A stretch of 64,000 nucleotides of DNA from positions 593,971 through 657,970 of the forward strand of contig LUVW01000023.1 in the NCBI GenBank assembly GCA_001661515.1. Direction: 5' to 3'. The stretch comes from Capniomyces stellatus. Lineage: Eukaryota > Kickxellomycota > Harpellomycetes > Harpellales > Legeriomycetaceae. This document shows, piece by piece, positions 23,952-34,313 of the stretch. Each line of letters begins with the position of its first letter. Position 1 is the first letter of the stretch. A program made the translations under genes and the position numbers. The notes under the pieces are model-generated. The model ran no database searches and was not told where the DNA came from. It saw only the letters and a program-made list of their open reading frames with translations.

Positions 23952-25023
23952 ATTGAAACAACAAACTTGCAAAAAAAATAATTTATTCCCTCGAGTTGAC
24001 TGCTTTTAAGCGCTGTTCGTATAGATTTGACACAAATTATAACCAAGTTGGATTGTTTATTCTTTTACTGAATCGTTTGAACTACTTTTTCCCTTTTTTT
24101 TTTCAACGTGCTTTACCATAGCTCGTTTGGAATTACATTTTTCAGTTTTTATTATTGAAATTGGTATTACATTTTTCTACCTTTTCAAAACAGCAATCAG
24201 GTTTTGATTCAGTTGTTACAAATCAAATATTTTTTGTTTTTATGTTTTTGAGCCAATCACTGACGATACATTGACTCTTTCTTTCTCTTTACCTTCACTT
24301 TAACTTTGTAATATTAGAACCAACTGGATTAAACGACTATATTATAATAGTAACAAAGTCGTGTATGGGTGGCCAAACGATACACTCAACCGATATGCAG
24401 AAGCGTTGTTTGAAATAAGATTTAGCGAGTATGAGCCAAGCCCTGCGGCCGCACCCTTAGTTGCACTTTAAGGCACTTGTTTGCCTATATACCAGCTCTG
24501 CTAATAACTTCACAACATTATCCGACTGTAGAGCCTCTTGTGTATGGTAGACTCCTCTGCTAGTGGATGTTGGATCAGACGTGGAAACTTCAATTGAAAC
24601 CAGCTTTAATAAAACCAAACTAAATAGCGTGCTGAAAATTTCAATAAAAAAATTAATTTAGTAACATGTCGACCTCAGTGTGTCCAATAAAATTACTGTA
24701 AAAAAAATTCAAGTAGGCTGATTAAAAAAAAAAAACTTGGAACTTGGGTTTTATTCAATAAAAAAAACAAAAAAAAATATGGACTTTATCTATAAATCAA
24801 AATATTTATCAATCACCAAAAGCTTTGATAAATAAAATCTTTTTTTTACGGTTTAAAAAAAATTCGAGATTCGAGGTAAATCCATTGAAAGGGAGCAAAG
24901 GATAGCGAAGACATAGATTTAAAAGAGAAACCGAAAAAGCTCGAGTAAAGGTTTTATTGTGAGGGTGAAAGAAATATATACATCACTGATCGATTGTAGA
25001 AGAATAAAACCAAAAAATATATA
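23952..25023. other. Divergent intergenic region
   Basis: About 1.1 kb between the 5' ends of BUD32 (minus) and the uL11m gene (plus). It is AT-rich with several A and T homopolymers near 24650-24860. No gene is seen, and promoters of both neighbours must lie here. Confidence 0.55.
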
Positions 25024-25470
25024 ATGTCGAAAAAAGGACCAACCAATGCAAGTTCGGTTTTGAAGCTGTTGGTTCCAGCGCAAAAGGCAACGCCATCTCC
25101 ACCAATTGGGCCAGCACTTGGTCAAAAGGGAGTTAAATCGATGGATTTTTGCAAGCAGTTCAACGACAGAACCAAGGATATAGAGCCAGAAACACCGATC
25201 CCAACAACAATTTCGATTAAAGCCGATAGAACATTTACATTTGTGACTAAATCACCACCAACCTCATGGTTATTAAAACGAGCAGCAGGGATAGCCAAGG
25301 GGGCAAACAAGCCAGGAACACAGATTGTTGGTAAAGTTTCGCTAAAACACATTTACGAGATTGGAAAAATCAAACAAAAAGATCCTGGTTTGCAACATGT
25401 AGAATTAAAGAGTATTTGCAAGTCGATACTTGGGTCCGCAAAGTCAACTGGAATTGAAGTCAAGCATTAG
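25024..25470 (+). CDS. Mitochondrial large-subunit ribosomal protein uL11m
   Basis: Intronless frame of 148 residues of bacterial L11 type. The N-terminal domain carries LLVPAQKATPSPPIGPALGQKG, the proline-rich signature, then MDFCKQFNDRT and IKADRTFTFVTKSPPTSWLL. The C-terminal rRNA-binding domain follows (GKVSLKHIYEIGKIKQKD ... LKSICKSILGSAKSTGIEV). It closely resembles yeast Mrpl19, so it should bind the GTPase-associated region of mitochondrial large rRNA at the base of the stalk. As in the yeast protein, no classic presequence is obvious. It is not the cytosolic uL11 (Rpl12), which has a different archaeal-type sequence. Confidence 0.93.
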   Translation: MSKKGPTNASSVLKLLVPAQKATPSPPIGPALGQKGVKSMDFCKQFNDRTKDIEPETPIPTTISIKADRTFTFVTKSPPTSWLLKRAAGIAKGANKPGTQIVGKVSLKHIYEIGKIKQKDPGLQHVELKSICKSILGSAKSTGIEVKH

Positions 25471-25972
25471 TTACTTTTAGAACACTCGTTGTGCAGTGTA
25501 TTGATTTATATAATTTTATAAAATTAAATTCATTTTGTTTAATAAACATCAAAGACTACAATGTGACAAGAATGGGGAGAGGATTCAAAAAGAAGTTTAA
25601 AAAATGAATGGAATTTAAACTGCTACTGATTAAAAAATGTTAGTGGTCAAGGTCGGAGAGAGAGAGAGAAAGTGATTATAAAGTAAGTGTGGGTAAACGT
25701 CTCGAGACTAGATAGAGAGGGGGGGTACATATTTATTTATTGAGGTAAAGATATTAGCGAGTGCAAAACGATGAGTAACAAGTAAAAATACAGCATTGGA
25801 ATGCATTGTAGTCTAGATAAAGGTTGGTTTGAACCAAAAAGTATGGCGAGAAGAGTGCTTGGACAAAAGATACGCATGAGTGAGTAGCTCTGTTCGTGAT
25901 GCTTTATGTATACTTTGAAGACGTGCCAGAAAAGCAAGCCGGCACTAAATGCGGTAGAATACTGGAGGCCAA
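25471..25972. other. Convergent spacer
   Basis: AT-rich spacer with purine-rich patches between uL11m and the CUE/Smr gene. A hydrophobic minus-strand frame at 25737-25976 overlaps the CUE/Smr stop codon in another frame and was not accepted as a gene. Confidence 0.55.
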
Positions 25973-28245
25973 TCAAGCACGGCCAGTAACTGTGTATGAG
26001 CTAGAGGACGCGTTGTATAACCAGCCTTCACGCGACAGAATCCGTTCAATGACAGGGCCTAGCACCTGTTTTCCGTCTATGGAGTGGGCACCTCTACCAG
26101 TTATGATTTTGCAAGTCTGCTTGGATTTGATTTCTAAGTATGACAAGTTATCAATTCTCAGTATAAAAGCATATTAAATTGGCCAGCAAATAATACCTTT
26201 AACAGATAATACTGTCTTTTTAAAACACACTCGAGTGCTATCAAGTGCAAGTAGTTGAAAGTATACGAATCTTACTATTTATGACCTCGATGCTGTACCA
26301 AATGAACAACTCGAGCCTGACAATCAAAACAGCTTCTATCCGGTTGATCCCGTGAAGGTCAATAAAGTAATTCGAGTCTGTTTGTTTTCTAAAACATTCG
26401 ACGTATTCGACATATTTAAAACACCAGGCTTAGTTAAAGTTCTTTGCGCAAATAAAAAAAAATACTTAGTGTGTACCACACACCCAACAGGCAAACCCAA
26501 TGTTTACATATAAGAAAAGAGAGAAACGTAATAAAAACGAAAACACGACAATGACGCCTCTGTTACCTTCTTGTTTCGACAAGAGTATAAGCCGCCCTCA
26601 TTTTCCATCTTTTTGCTTCTTCGTCGTATTTTCTTCCCTATAAGTATATCACATCAAAGTATCAGCCACTCTGGTTCAAATGGTCTGGTGGAAAAAAGGC
26701 TAAGGATGTTGTACCTACCTCGTCAGCATAGAACGCCGAAGTCCCTGTGCTCACGCCAGCTTTAAACCGCGACTCAAAGTTTTTTCTGGCATGGTTGTAA
26801 TACTCGTTTCTTTTGTTGAACAGAGTTTCAGCCTTTAAAGAGCACATATCGTAGTCCAGAGTTCCACTCAATGCATACCGCTTGGCCTCGATAGCGAGCA
26901 GACAATCGGATGAGTTGAGCGTGTTTTCTGACGCCAATTTGAAGCTGAGCTCTGCTAAAAACTCCAAAACGTTGGTGTGCTCGATTTTAAGTTGAGGTAC
27001 ATAGCCAACCAAAAGTGGCGACGACTTGGCAGAACTTGCAGGTACGTCTTGGAACTCTACCCTGGGTCCACTTGCAACTTTGATGTCTGTATTGATTTTC
27101 TGCCAGCTAATTCCCTTTTTTGCTGCCTTTTTCAGCTTCCTGATAATGTCGCTGGACGAATAATTTGCATTGTTTATTAGAAACTCAACCGAGTCTCCCA
27201 AACTTCCAAAGTATTCAACCACCGTGTTTAGTGCTAAAACCTCGACATCTGGGAACACCATAATTAGCTCTGACAGTATTTTGTCGTTGTTTAGCTTTTC
27301 CCTTTGGCTGTGTATTCGGTTCATGATCTGCTCTTGCCTTGCAGAGTCAACCAATATACCTCCTGTTCCACGCCCAGCTCCAGTATCATCAAGCGCATCT
27401 AATAAATCTGTCTCTAGATCCCAGCCGCCACTGCCGTTGAGCGCTGGTGTGCTTTTCCCGCTTGACTGCGGACTTTTGCTTACTTTGCTTTGCCGATTTC
27501 CGACATTCGAATAAACATTGTAAAATCCAATACTCGAGCTTTCAGCTAAAGACAGCTCCTCCGCTGCCTTGCTCAACACACCGCATGACTTGTGGTAATA
27601 ATGGATAATAACGTTTCGGTCTTTTTCAGGAAAAATCTCCTGAAGCGCATCAATGTCCACATTCTCGTTATGCCACTGTGGGGTCTGTGGGTAGCCAGCT
27701 CTACCTTTGCCCCGCTTGCCACTAAGTTGTTTGCTCGCCTCAGCTTTGCTGCTACTTTTAGCCACCGGCTTTGAATATCTATCCACCTCAACCATCCCCA
27801 AACCCTTTGCTACCCTCTCCACATTTCCCCCTCCTCTGCTCGTACCTGTCACGGCGCTCTTGCTGTTGTCGCCACTAAATTTCACATAATTGTTGCTCCC
27901 AACATCCTGTCCAAAATTAATCAAAATATTCTCTGAATTCTCTCCAAGCCACCCAGAAACAGCGCCTTTTTTCAGACTTAGATTATCCATCAACGCCAGT
28001 ATATCTATGTCAACGTAGGATCCATTTTGTTTGTGAAAATCCTCAACAGCAGAATCTATTTCCTTCAACCTCAGATCTGGAAACGACGCTACCAAGAACT
28101 CCATAACCGATTCTTTTTCCAGCTTTGGATGTTTACATTTGTTTATATCCTCTGCACTCGCTTTTATTTCCATTTCCGTATCTGGCCCACTCTCATTTTT
28201 CTCTTGTGTCGAAAAGCCATGTTCAAATTCCTCTTTTTCGCTCAT
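25973..28245 (-). CDS. Cue2-like protein: CUE repeats, DUF1771 and Smr endonuclease domain
   Basis: Four exons, 28245-26719, 26637-26567, 26388-26276 and 26133-25973. Introns are 81, 178 and 142 bases, frame kept, 623 residues. Three CUE-like ubiquitin-binding helices are visible: FLVASFPDLRLKEIDSAV near 48, ALQEIFPEKDRNVIIHYY near 200 and ELIMVFPDVEVLALNTVV near 325. A DUF1771 helix pair (RNEYYNHARKNF) crosses the first intron into ADEGRKYDEEAKRWKMRAAY. The Smr domain starts with FIDLHGINRIEAVLIV and ends with IITGRGAHSIDGKQVLGPV, so the DxH and GRG active-site elements are present. Yeast Cue2 with this order cuts mRNA at collided ribosomes in no-go decay, and mammalian N4BP2 is related. The last junction has alternative acceptors; I chose the one that keeps the Smr frame. 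Confidence 0.88.
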
Positions 28246-30379
28246 TCTTTGTCTATTTTTTTGCTTTATTTTATGGCGAATTAACTTTTGGATTTCAAAT
28301 CTTTCTTTTATACTTTCTACTGAATAAGGTTTATTGAATCACATTTTCTTGACCACAAGTTGAAAACTGTTATACTTTTTTTACTTTGTTAAAAAAGAAC
28401 TTAAAATCCTTGCTGTATTTCAATAAAAAAAAAGTCTAAAAGCAACAAAAAGCCGAGTACCTATTATCTTAAGATACCAAATTTTATACACGTCTTGTTA
28501 ACAATGATCTTAATGAAAGGAACTATTAACGTAAATCAGATGCGTTTATTGGCTTTGCGCAGTACTGAATCTATCATTGGATTTCGGCGAATTTGTTCTG
28601 TTTTGGTTGATTCCTACCAACTGTTTACTTGTACCGGTACATTCATACAGTTCAAGATCTAAACATCAGGCTTTAAATGTGTATCTCTGTCTCCTTTGTT
28701 CATTTCAAAGTGACCTAGCAGTCAAACTAGTACTTGTGGCTATATACAGCAGCTATCAGCCTTAATTGAACTTTGTCATTCTTTCAAGGGTCTCTCAAGT
28801 CAATGTTTAATGAGAAGGAATCTCAGCCTTGGAAACAATAATACAAACAGGATTAAGAGGAAGAAAACTATGTAAAGTTGATGATTATAGCTGGTGATAA
28901 TGATGTACTTTGATAGGACGGTTCTATTTCAGTAAGTTTACTTTGGGTTGCTGCTAAACTTTGGTATTGCGAGGTTAATGGCTATGAAGAAAGAAGGCAA
29001 AAGCAGACTCGGATAAAAAGGGTAAAGGTCAAGTTCCAGCGTACTTGTAAATATTTGGCCTGGTTTTCCTTGGTTTGAAAGCAGAGCCTAATAAAAGTAA
29101 GCGAGTAAAAGTAGCGAATAAAAGTAACTATTATAATAAAAGTTGAAAAATAGTCCGAAGATCCTTGATTTGACTGTGCAGGGTAATTTGTTTATTTCGA
29201 ATGCATTTTTTTGCACGTGATTTGCTGGCAGAAAACTGAAAATAGGCCCAACGAATGGCTGTAGATTCCCAGCATCGTAATTAAAAAAAGCAAAGAGAAG
29301 GCAAGAAGCGTATTGGGGGTGTTCTTGGTATTTGTGTGTTAAAAGGGCCAGTTTCAGATAAATATTTACATCGAGAACAATAACAATAACAGGTATTTTT
29401 TTGAATCGAGTTAACAATGTATAGGCTAGTTCAGTTTGATTGTAAATGGTGGTAATAAATATTAGCAAATCTTTGATGAATTCTATTATAGTAAACAAGT
29501 AGGAATTTGAAATAAAATAATCACAAGAACGAAAAGCATCAGTTGTTCTTGGTGAATCGAGTACTAGCAAAACTGAACTTGACCTGAATAAAAGACGCGA
29601 AATAACAAAACAGATCAATTAGCATGCTCGTAGAAAAATAATAAATGGAAAAAAAAAAATCAATACAAAAAAACCAAGCCAAATTACCAACGTAAAAAAC
29701 CAAGGCAGCCTTTATTAAATTGGTGTTCAAGTAACACTCACTATTAACTATCCAACCTGACTATTATTTAGCAGTTTATTAGCTAATAAAAAAAGGTATT
29801 GACGTTTATTTGCTGGGTAAAAACCAACCTATACAATATTAATATTTCTATTTTAGTTGATAAGGAGCCAAAAAGGAAACTCGTTTGTAATTGACGAAAT
29901 CAATTAGGGATCTGTTTATAAAATGCTAGATAGAACAGCAATAAACCACACTAGGGATAACAAGTCAGCTTTGGTAACTTGATTGAAATAAAGGAGTCCT
30001 AGTTTTGATTGTGCCTAATCGAGATAATTACTGATAGATGTCCAATTGTTAATTTTAGCTGCTAATTAGGTTGGTAAGGATTGTATTTGTTGCACCAAAC
30101 CAGGTTGGAACAGCAAAATTAGTAGATGGAAGTTGGTTGAAAACTTAAATCAAATGCAAAAAAATAAATAAGCAATCTGGAGGAAAATAACTGTAAAAGG
30201 GGAACAGACACAAATTAAAAATAGATATAAAGAGATGGAAAAGTTGTGGTAGCTTTATATTTTTTTTATTGAAAGACAAGAGTGCATTATTTTACTTTTC
30301 TTTGAATCTACCCGACTTGATAATATCATCGATACTTAATTTCTTACTACAACACTTAATAATAATATTTCAGCAAACC
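28246..30379. other. Intergenic between divergent genes, with one ambiguous frame
   Basis: About 2.1 kb between the CUE/Smr gene (minus) and the GH16 gene (plus). Apart from the hydrophobic frame at 29088-29618 listed separately, I see AT-rich DNA only. TATA-like sequences occur near 30224 and 30253, upstream of GH16. TTTCAG just before the GH16 ATG could be the acceptor of a 5'-UTR intron. Confidence 0.5.
29088..29618 (-). CDS. Hypothetical multi-pass membrane protein, doubtful
   Basis: An open frame of 176 codons on the minus strand, long for DNA this rich in A and T, that reads as several hydrophobic stretches (LFTIIEFIKDLLIFITTIY, IPVIVIVLDVNIYLKLALL, and a C-terminal Phe/Tyr/Leu run). 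There is no ATG at its beginning. An upstream frame (29730-29539) could supply a first exon, since CAG precedes GTCAAGTTC. I recognise no family. The composition (F, Y, I, L, N) is what AT-rich non-coding DNA also gives, so this may be a chance or decayed frame. Confidence 0.22.
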   Translation of the reverse strand: MICFVISRLLFRSSSVLLVLDSPRTTDAFRSCDYFISNSYLFTIIEFIKDLLIFITTIYNQTELAYTLLTRFKKIPVIVIVLDVNIYLKLALLTHKYQEHPQYASCLLFAFFNYDAGNLQPFVGPIFSFLPANHVQKNAFEINKLPCTVKSRIFGLFFNFYYNSYFYSLLLLAYFY

Positions 30380-31582
30380 ATGCAGTTGATAAAATATTCA
30401 GCAGTGTTTATCTCAGCTTTTCAGCTTGCAGCTTATGGCGCTGGCATGTGTGGCAAAACCGTTTGCTCGTCAAGCGCACCGTGTTGCCGTGAGGGAGTGT
30501 GCGCTCAGGGACCAGTGTACTGCGCAGCTCCGGTTTGCGAAGTGCTAAGATCATACTCACCAGACAGTTGCTACCCCACAAACAAATGTGCGAGTGCCAA
30601 GTATACGTTTGACGACCCAGGAGTGTTGAAAAACGTGGACAAGCTCACTGGGGGCACTGACAAAACAGCATTTGCCTCCATTTTCCAACCCGACAATGCA
30701 AGCATTGAAAACGGAAATCTTGTAGTCAAGATGACAGAGGTGAACGGCAGAGGGTTTGGAGGAACAGTCAGCACCAACTTTGTAATGAACTATGGAAAGT
30801 ACACTGCAAGAATCAAATCGGCTAGCGTGGCTCCAGGAATCATTAGCTCGTTCATTCTTCGTAGCATTAACAACGAGGACGAAATCGACTTTGAGTGGGT
30901 TGGAAAGATACCTAACCAGGTTCAAACAAACTACTTTTACAGAGGGCAACTCGTCTACACAAACATGGTAGCCCATTCTCTTCCTGAAAACACATCTGCA
31001 AACTACCACGACTACACTATTTCATGGTCTGAAACCCAATTAGGCTTTGCCATCGATGGGGTAACCATACGCACAGTTGAAAAGGCCAAAACATTTGACT
31101 CGGCCTCGGGTGTTTACAAGTTCCCCGACGCTTTGTCTGAGCTCAGCTTCTCATTGTGGGATGGCGGAAACTCTCCTGACCTAGGAACCAGAGAATGGGC
31201 TGGTTCTCCAACCCCTTGGGGCCAGGGAACAGTCTACAAAATGTACGTCGACACTCTTACATTCGAATGTGGCGCTAGTTCAAACAACACTGACACAAAT
31301 ACATCGTCATCGTCATCATCATCCACTTCCTCAACCAGCTCCACCTCTTCAACGAACTCTACTTCTTCCTCATCAACATCCACCACTGCGTCTGAATCAA
31401 CAACAGAGTCAACAACCGATTCTAGCGCATCCGATACTAAGTCAACTGATTCTAAAACTGCCTCTGACACTGTAACCTCTGACACTGTAACCTCTGGTGC
31501 GTCCAACAGCCCAATGTACCAAAATGCATACTTGCTAGCCTTTGGTGCATCGCTTTTAACTATCTTCCAACTAATTTGTTAA
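30380..31582 (+). CDS. GPI-anchored GH16 cell-wall transglycosylase (CRH family)
   Basis: Intronless coding sequence of 400 residues from the first in-frame ATG at 30380, which begins the signal peptide MQLIKYSAVFISAFQLAAYG. A cysteine-rich N-terminal segment (CGKTVCSSSAPCCREGVC) precedes the GH16 domain. The catalytic motif DEIDFEW is intact (Glu168, Asp170, Glu172). The C-terminus has a Ser/Thr-rich stalk partly encoded by TCA/TCG repeats, near-duplicate DTVTSDTVTS units and a hydrophobic tail (NAYLLAFGASLLTIFQLI) typical of a GPI-anchor signal. CRH enzymes such as yeast Crh1/Utr2 transfer chitin chains onto beta-glucan and cross-link the wall. The architecture and about 400-500 residue length fit. 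Confidence 0.92.
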   Translation: MQLIKYSAVFISAFQLAAYGAGMCGKTVCSSSAPCCREGVCAQGPVYCAAPVCEVLRSYSPDSCYPTNKCASAKYTFDDPGVLKNVDKLTGGTDKTAFASIFQPDNASIENGNLVVKMTEVNGRGFGGTVSTNFVMNYGKYTARIKSASVAPGIISSFILRSINNEDEIDFEWVGKIPNQVQTNYFYRGQLVYTNMVAHSLPENTSANYHDYTISWSETQLGFAIDGVTIRTVEKAKTFDSASGVYKFPDALSELSFSLWDGGNSPDLGTREWAGSPTPWGQGTVYKMYVDTLTFECGASSNNTDTNTSSSSSSSTSSTSSTSSTNSTSSSSTSTTASESTTESTTDSSASDTKSTDSKTASDTVTSDTVTSGASNSPMYQNAYLLAFGASLLTIFQLIC

Positions 31583-32095
31583 CTTTAGATCGCCTAGCAA
31601 TTTGAGTTGAACTTTTTTTTTCAGGTTCAAACTTTTCTTTTTTGCTAACAATAAACAATAACTAGATTACTGCTTTGGTGAATTTATTTAATCGTTTCAT
31701 CTGATCAATAACTTTAGATGCTGTTTTGGAGGTTTGGCTCAATTGCGGCATATTGGTTTTATTTGCTGACTTGTTTCCAGATTATTTCAATTTCGTGTTA
31801 TTGAGGCAAAAGAATAATATCGAATTGATTGTTCTCAATTGGGCACGAAAACGAAACTATTTTCAAAACAAAAAGAAAAAAAAGACAACAATTTAAAAAA
31901 TCACTAACGAATTTTAAAAATTACATTTTACTCTCGCACCACGATTCAAAGAAATAATATCCTGTTATTTTAGAATATCTAGAATTGAGTTTACATATTT
32001 GTACTCTTTTTGTTGCTGTTATACCCGACTACTTTGTGGAGCAGTGGAGAATAATACTTAATTAATTGACATGGAATCTGGAAAATAATGAAGAA
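31583..32095. other. Intergenic, AT-rich
   Basis: 513 bases between the GH16 stop and the first exon of the TCP-domain gene. No gene is seen. It should hold the promoter of the TCP-domain gene. Confidence 0.55.
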
Positions 32096-34313
32096 ATGGA
32101 TGAAAATAGAGCCGAGTATAATCCTCCCCCCAGTTTATTTGAGTCTATCTACGATGAAAATGAGGCAAGTATTTTGCAGAATTGAATAAAACCGCCAATA
32201 TCCGAGTTTAGCTATTATATCCGACTTGTTTTACCTTTTTACGATTCTTATTTTATTCCTGTGAAAAAAATAGTCGCAGGAGCAGTTAGAACAATTCGAT
32301 TTAAAATCTTACCTCGGGAGCAAAAGAGGTAAACGCAAACATAGCTTGTATCCATAGTTGCAATCTGCTCAGCGTTAAGGGGGGTGGTTTGTAGACCAGT
32401 GACCTGGATTTTGAATAACTTTTTTGTTTTTATGATTGCGGTTGGTAGGCTTTTCAGGTAAATCAAAGCAGGAGCGGAATTCGATGATTCTGAAAAAGTA
32501 CAATATTGATTTCAACGGCGTTGTTCCAAATGAGCTACCAGGTATAAGCAGCTATTACATATTGACGCTTATTTACGTTTTAGATGAAACGTACACGACA
32601 AAATACCAATACGGTTGGCTTTTCAATAATATCACTGAAATATCAATATAGAGGAATCTGTGGGCAGAAACTCGGTGTCGCAAATGAGCCAAGGCTTTGG
32701 AGAATATACCAACAACGAAGAGCTTGAATATGCAAAGCACAAGTCTAAAGTATACAAAGACAGTTTGGCTAGTCTGATGGAAAGCTCGATTTACTCAAGT
32801 CCAAGTTCTATTGTTACTTCGGAGCTGAACTTCAGCCCCAGTACAAGTAAAATGGTTTCGAGGATAAACAAAATATGCTGGGATAAAAGGAATGAGATTT
32901 GGACAGACCAAAAGGTAACTTTATATACCAAACAGTATACAACGTTAGCAAAGACAATGATAATAGTGGCATTTATAAATTCCTGTATTGTTATGCTGGA
33001 TTATGTTTAATCATCCAATGGGTATTTTTTTGGATTGTATCGAAACTTAGAAGATAATGGCTGGTAAACCCTCGAATTCAAGGTAATTTTGCTATTATTT
33101 AAATATTCCAAGAGCTTCTACCCACCAGTTTCACCAGCTTCACCGGGGGGGGGGGGGCTGCATTTAATCTGAGGCTGGTGGAAGGAGATGTTGGTTGTGT
33201 GATGTTTTTGTTTTGAGGGTCAGTAGATTCAAATGTGTATTTTGTGTGTTGATTCTGTTTTAGAGCTGGAGCAAATATTAGTATAGAAAACAAAGTGGCA
33301 TATAGTGGAGCGCACGGGACACTGGGCAACAGCTCAAACCAGAATGGTAAAAATAAAACACACGGCTACATCTCTTCAGGACATATAAAACGCAGCACCG
33401 ACGATTTAAACAAGTGGGTCGACGACTCGATTGGAGATAAAAAATGTAGCGAGTCCACAAACGAGATGGTTTTTGAGAATGTAAGAAACAACCCTTACTT
33501 GCAAATCCGTTATTGTTCTGGAGACCATAATAGTGATTTATGTAGGAATAATCGATGATAAAGAATATGCTACAACGCTATGCTTTGGTGCACAATTTAA
33601 CTGTTTTAAAAACGAATTGGTTTAATTATCAAGGGTGCGGAAATGAAAACAGCAGCCGGCTCAGAGAACATCAAGCGAATGCGAAATTTGCTGATAGATA
33701 GAATGCAGTCTCTTGGCGATTTTGATGGCAAGGATAGACATAAGGTAAGTTTGAAATGCGGTAAACATGCCTTTAGTAGAAACTGAATGCTAATAATACG
33801 ACTGCGGCTACTTTGGTTCAATTAGGAGAGAGTTCTTGCAAATGGCAAACTTGAGTGGACATTTGACGATGGCCAAAAGATGTACGCTTATCCAGATGGA
33901 AATGTGAAGTTGGAAAAGAGTCCAAGTTCCTACGTTGTTTATTTGTACAACGGAGACACGACAAATGTAACTAGCGATTATCCCAATGGCAACGTTGATT
34001 GAATGAATTATTTCTATTTAAATGAGCTGGTGATTGATTGTTGTTTAAACGAACTGGCGATTTAATGAAATGAATTTGTATGGAATTGGAGACTTAAATT
34101 CAATAAAAAAATTTTTTTGGCGACTTGATATAGTTTGACAAGTCGACTGGAACATCGTCGTATACATTTGCGGTTTCGAATATTGTCAAAACAAAATTTT
34201 CAAACGGCGAAGTCTCGTACGCGTTTCCCGACGGTTCTACGTTTACAGAGTATCCTGATGGCTCAACACAGCGAATCAACATCGATGGCACGATTACAGT
34301 CAAGCTTTCTTGA
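32096..34313 (+). CDS. TCP-domain (CPAP/SAS-4-like) protein
   Basis: Nine-exon model: 32096-32164, 32274-32328, 32449-32541, 32652-32914, 33051-33082, 33264-33480, 33634-33744, 33826-33966 and 34134-34313; frame continuous over 386 residues. Intron 1 uses a GC donor (GAG|GCAAGT). The N-terminal two thirds is polar and mostly disordered (MDENRAEYNPPPSLFESIY; FSPSTSKMVSRINKICWDKR). The last ~110 residues are beta-hairpin repeats of the G-box/TCP type: LANGKLEWTFDDGQKMYAYPDG, YVVYLYNGDTT, TKFSNGEVSYAFPDGSTFTE and EYPDGSTQRINIDGT. In animals and flagellated eukaryotes this domain ends CPAP/SAS-4 (CENPJ) and binds STIL/Ana2 to build centrioles. Exon 8 might instead extend 27 bases to a GTTGAT donor. 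The domain call is based on repeat pattern only; no alignment was run. Confidence 0.7.
33145..33157 (+). repeat. G13 homopolymer inside an intron
   Basis: Thirteen G on the sense strand within intron 5 (33083-33263) of the TCP-domain gene. Similar sense-strand G runs occur in introns of the TMEM94-like and BRO1-domain genes. Confidence 0.9.

Noticed and set aside
25737..25976. Minus-strand hydrophobic frame resembling a membrane protein
   Set aside because: It begins over the end of the Smr-domain exon in another frame, has no ATG at its start and sits in the 3' flank. I recognised no family.
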